Assembly (NCBI GenBank): GCA_020058315.1
Contig: JAGVEK010000503.1
Coordinates: forward strand, 1 to 7,806
Source of the DNA: Candidatus Zixiibacteriota bacterium
Lineage (GTDB): Bacteria; Zixibacteria; MSB-5A5; WJJR01
Reading direction: 5' to 3'
DNA length: 7,806 nucleotides
Part shown: in pieces, positions 6,411 through 7,806 of the stretch
Position numbering within the stretch: position 1 is the stretch's first letter
How the letters are laid out: every line of letters starts with the position of its first letter
Made by a program: the position numbers and the translations under genes
Notes under the pieces: model-generated
Told to the model about the DNA's origin: nothing
The model's database searches: none
The model's input: only the letters and a program-made list of their open reading frames with translations

Positions 6411-7190
6411 TTAGATGACTTTCTCCTCACGTAGCTTCTCGAACAGTGCGGCGGCCACGGTCGCCGGGTCGCCCTCGAGTCTGTTCCCGCGTTGACGCGG
6501 CGGAGGGGCTTTGACACCGGTTGCGTGAACCAGCGAGTTGGCGCCGATTGTCGCGGGATCGACGCCGATGTCGGCAGCACCCCAGCGGTCGATAGGCGCG
6601 CTCTTGGATTTCATCTTCCCCTTGAGAGAGGGCAGGCGGGGCTCATTGATCTCTTTGACAACGCTGAGGACGCTCGGAAGCGGCGTTGTGACCCGGTCGA
6701 ACCCATCCTCGGTCATGCGCGCCACGGTGAGCCTGCCAGGCTCGACCGTCTCGATTTTCTTCACAAAGAGAACCTGCGCCCAGCCGAGCTTTCCGGCGGT
6801 GGCACCGGGCACCACGGACCGATCCGTATCCACCGCGTTCTTTCCGAACAAACAGAGATCGACACTGCCGATCTTGCGGACACCGGCCGCCAGAATCGTG
6901 CCGATTGCGATCCCATCGGAACCATCAAACGCCGGATCGATGAGCAGAATTGCGCGATCCGCGCCCAGGGCCAGCGCGTCGCGAAGCCCCGAGACGGCGT
7001 TTTCGCCGCCACAACCCATGACGGTGACGGTTCCACCGTGTTTCTCCTTGAGGCGAATCGCTTCTTCGACGGCGTATTCATCGAATGGATTCATTCCCCC
7101 CGGTCCGGCGGGCAATATCACGCCGCTCGATTCATCGACCCTGACCAGGGCGATCTCTGGAACCTGCTTGATACAGACCACGATATTCAT
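6411..7190 (-). CDS. etfB: Electron transfer flavoprotein subunit beta (EtfB/FixA family)
   Basis: Complete 259-aa protein, the usual family length. EtfB pairs with EtfA to carry electrons via FAD, and AMP or a second FAD, between dehydrogenases and a quinone or ferredoxin acceptor. Family hallmarks: N-terminal MNIVVCIKQVPE; NPFDEYAVEEAIRLKE at 34-49; ALGADRAILL at 74-83; the nucleotide-binding region GKNAVDTDRSVVPGATAG at 116-133; INEPRLPSLKGKMKSK at 181-196; and a PPPRQRG...EEKVI tail at 229-259. The tail style resembles EtfB proteins of anaerobes, including bifurcating ones, but the nucleotide-binding loop is not diagnostic, so bifurcation is not claimed. The ATG at 7188-7190 overlaps the rnc TGA (ATGA). 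AAAGGA lies about 10 nt upstream, inside rnc. etfA, normally adjacent, does not follow. Confidence 0.95.
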   Translation of the reverse strand: MNIVVCIKQVPEIALVRVDESSGVILPAGPGGMNPFDEYAVEEAIRLKEKHGGTVTVMGCGGENAVSGLRDALALGADRAILLIDPAFDGSDGIAIGTILAAGVRKIGSVDLCLFGKNAVDTDRSVVPGATAGKLGWAQVLFVKKIETVEPGRLTVARMTEDGFDRVTTPLPSVLSVVKEINEPRLPSLKGKMKSKSAPIDRWGAADIGVDPATIGANSLVHATGVKAPPPRQRGNRLEGDPATVAAALFEKLREEKVI

Positions 7191-7806
7191 TGGTCACGCG
7201 TCCTTTCTGCCACGGAAGACTGCGATTCACTTCGTGCCAGCGTATTCAGCGCCTCACGTGCGGCCTTCTGCTCGGCGTCCTTCTTGTTGGGACCACTGCC
7301 ACGACCAACCTCGCGTCCATTCGCGTAGACGGCGACGGTGAAGACCTTTTCATGGTCGGGTCCCGTTTCATTGACGACTTCGTAGCGCGGAAGACCCTGT
7401 CCCTCGCCTTGTAACAACTCCAGGAGATCACCCTTGAAGTTGGCATTCAGCAGCTTCGAGTCGCTCGCATCGAAATTCTGGATCAAGACGCGATCAATCA
7501 GCGCGGATGCCGCCTCGATTCCGCCGTCAAGATAGACTGCGCCGATCACGGCTTCGAGGACATCGGAGAGAATCGAAGCACGCCGACGGCCCCCGGCACG
7601 TTCCTCCTCCGGGGAGAGGAGAATGTACTTCCCCAGGTTTTCACGCCGCGCGACCACACCCAGTGTTTTGAGATTGACTAACGCCGCCTTGGCCTTCGTC
7701 AGGTCTCCCTCTGAAAATGTGGGATGCTGTTCGAACAGATGGCGGGCAACCAGCAGGCCAAGGACGGAATCACCGAGAAACTCCAGGCGCTCGTAGGTCG
7801 GCGTGA
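7187..7806 (-). CDS. rnc: Ribonuclease III (5' end cut by window edge)
   Basis: Endonuclease for double-stranded RNA, acting in rRNA precursor and mRNA processing in the cytoplasm. The frame is open from the window edge (first full codon ends at 7804) to the TGA at 7187-7189, giving 205 residues. About 30-40 N-terminal residues are missing compared with the 220-240-aa family. The catalytic domain shows the signature ERLEFLGDS near the truncated end and SDVLEAVIGAVYLDGG further on; the Glu/Asp residues in these motifs bind the catalytic Mg2+. A double-stranded-RNA-binding domain follows, from NFKGDLLELLQ through GSGPNKKDAEQKAAREAL. It ends in a short polar tail. The frame continues upstream through the GTG at 7657, which is internal and not a start. 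The stop overlaps the etfB start, which suggests coupled translation. Confidence 0.96.
   Translation of the reverse strand, partial: TPTYERLEFLGDSVLGLLVARHLFEQHPTFSEGDLTKAKAALVNLKTLGVVARRENLGKYILLSPEEERAGGRRRASILSDVLEAVIGAVYLDGGIEAASALIDRVLIQNFDASDSKLLNANFKGDLLELLQGEGQGLPRYEVVNETGPDHEKVFTVAVYANGREVGRGSGPNKKDAEQKAAREALNTLARSESQSSVAERTRDQ

Noticed and set aside
6492..7341. Two long plus-strand open frames over etfB and rnc
   Set aside because: Both are complementary to well-supported minus-strand genes and give low-complexity, unrecognisable proteins.
7187..7657. A 156-aa RNase III starting at the GTG at 7657
   Set aside because: The frame continues upstream and encodes the ERLEFLGDS signature, so the GTG is an internal Val codon and the gene is cut by the window edge.

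Overview
The window is 7.8 kb of moderately GC-rich bacterial chromosome with every recognisable gene on the minus strand. From high to low coordinates, which is the direction of transcription, they are: rnc (5'-truncated by the window edge), etfB, an EF-G2-type fusA paralogue, and the start of a potassium-uptake operon, kdpF-kdpA-kdpB (kdpB runs off the left edge). The genes are standard bacterial families. No rRNA, tRNA, CRISPR array, transposase or phage gene was seen. The phylum cannot be assigned from these genes. The EF-G2-type factor outside a ribosomal-protein operon and the C-terminal style of EtfB would fit one of the less-studied, possibly anaerobic or facultative lineages, but that is inference.

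Right part (6411-7806): rnc encodes RNase III, with the catalytic domain followed by a dsRNA-binding domain. Its stop codon overlaps the start of etfB (ATGA), so the two are probably translationally coupled. EtfB is the beta subunit of an electron-transfer flavoprotein. The alpha-subunit gene that normally follows is absent. Instead there is an intergenic stretch with an elaborate inverted repeat ending in a T-rich tract (probable terminator, 6316-6376), a REP-like double hairpin (6222-6263) and a good sigma70-type promoter (TTGACT-17-TATCTT, 6137-6165) that starts the fusA2 transcript.

Middle (4008-6095): a full-length 695-aa elongation-factor-G-like GTPase. It has Tyr in place of the catalytic His of switch II (DTPGY, not DTPGH), as in the EF-G2/FusA2 subfamily, and it starts at GTG behind a clear ribosome-binding site.

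Left part (1-4007): a 421-nt intergenic region holds a second REP-like element, a tandem imperfect 17-18-bp repeat and a twin TTTACA box with 5-bp spacing. The twin box has the architecture of a KdpE operator. It is followed by the tightly packed kdpF, kdpA and kdpB genes of the high-affinity K+-importing P-type ATPase, made under K+ limitation. kdpC and the kdpDE sensor-regulator pair would lie beyond the left edge if present. I found no convincing undescribed multi-gene system. The items most worth a second look are the non-coding structures and the etfB lacking an etfA partner.
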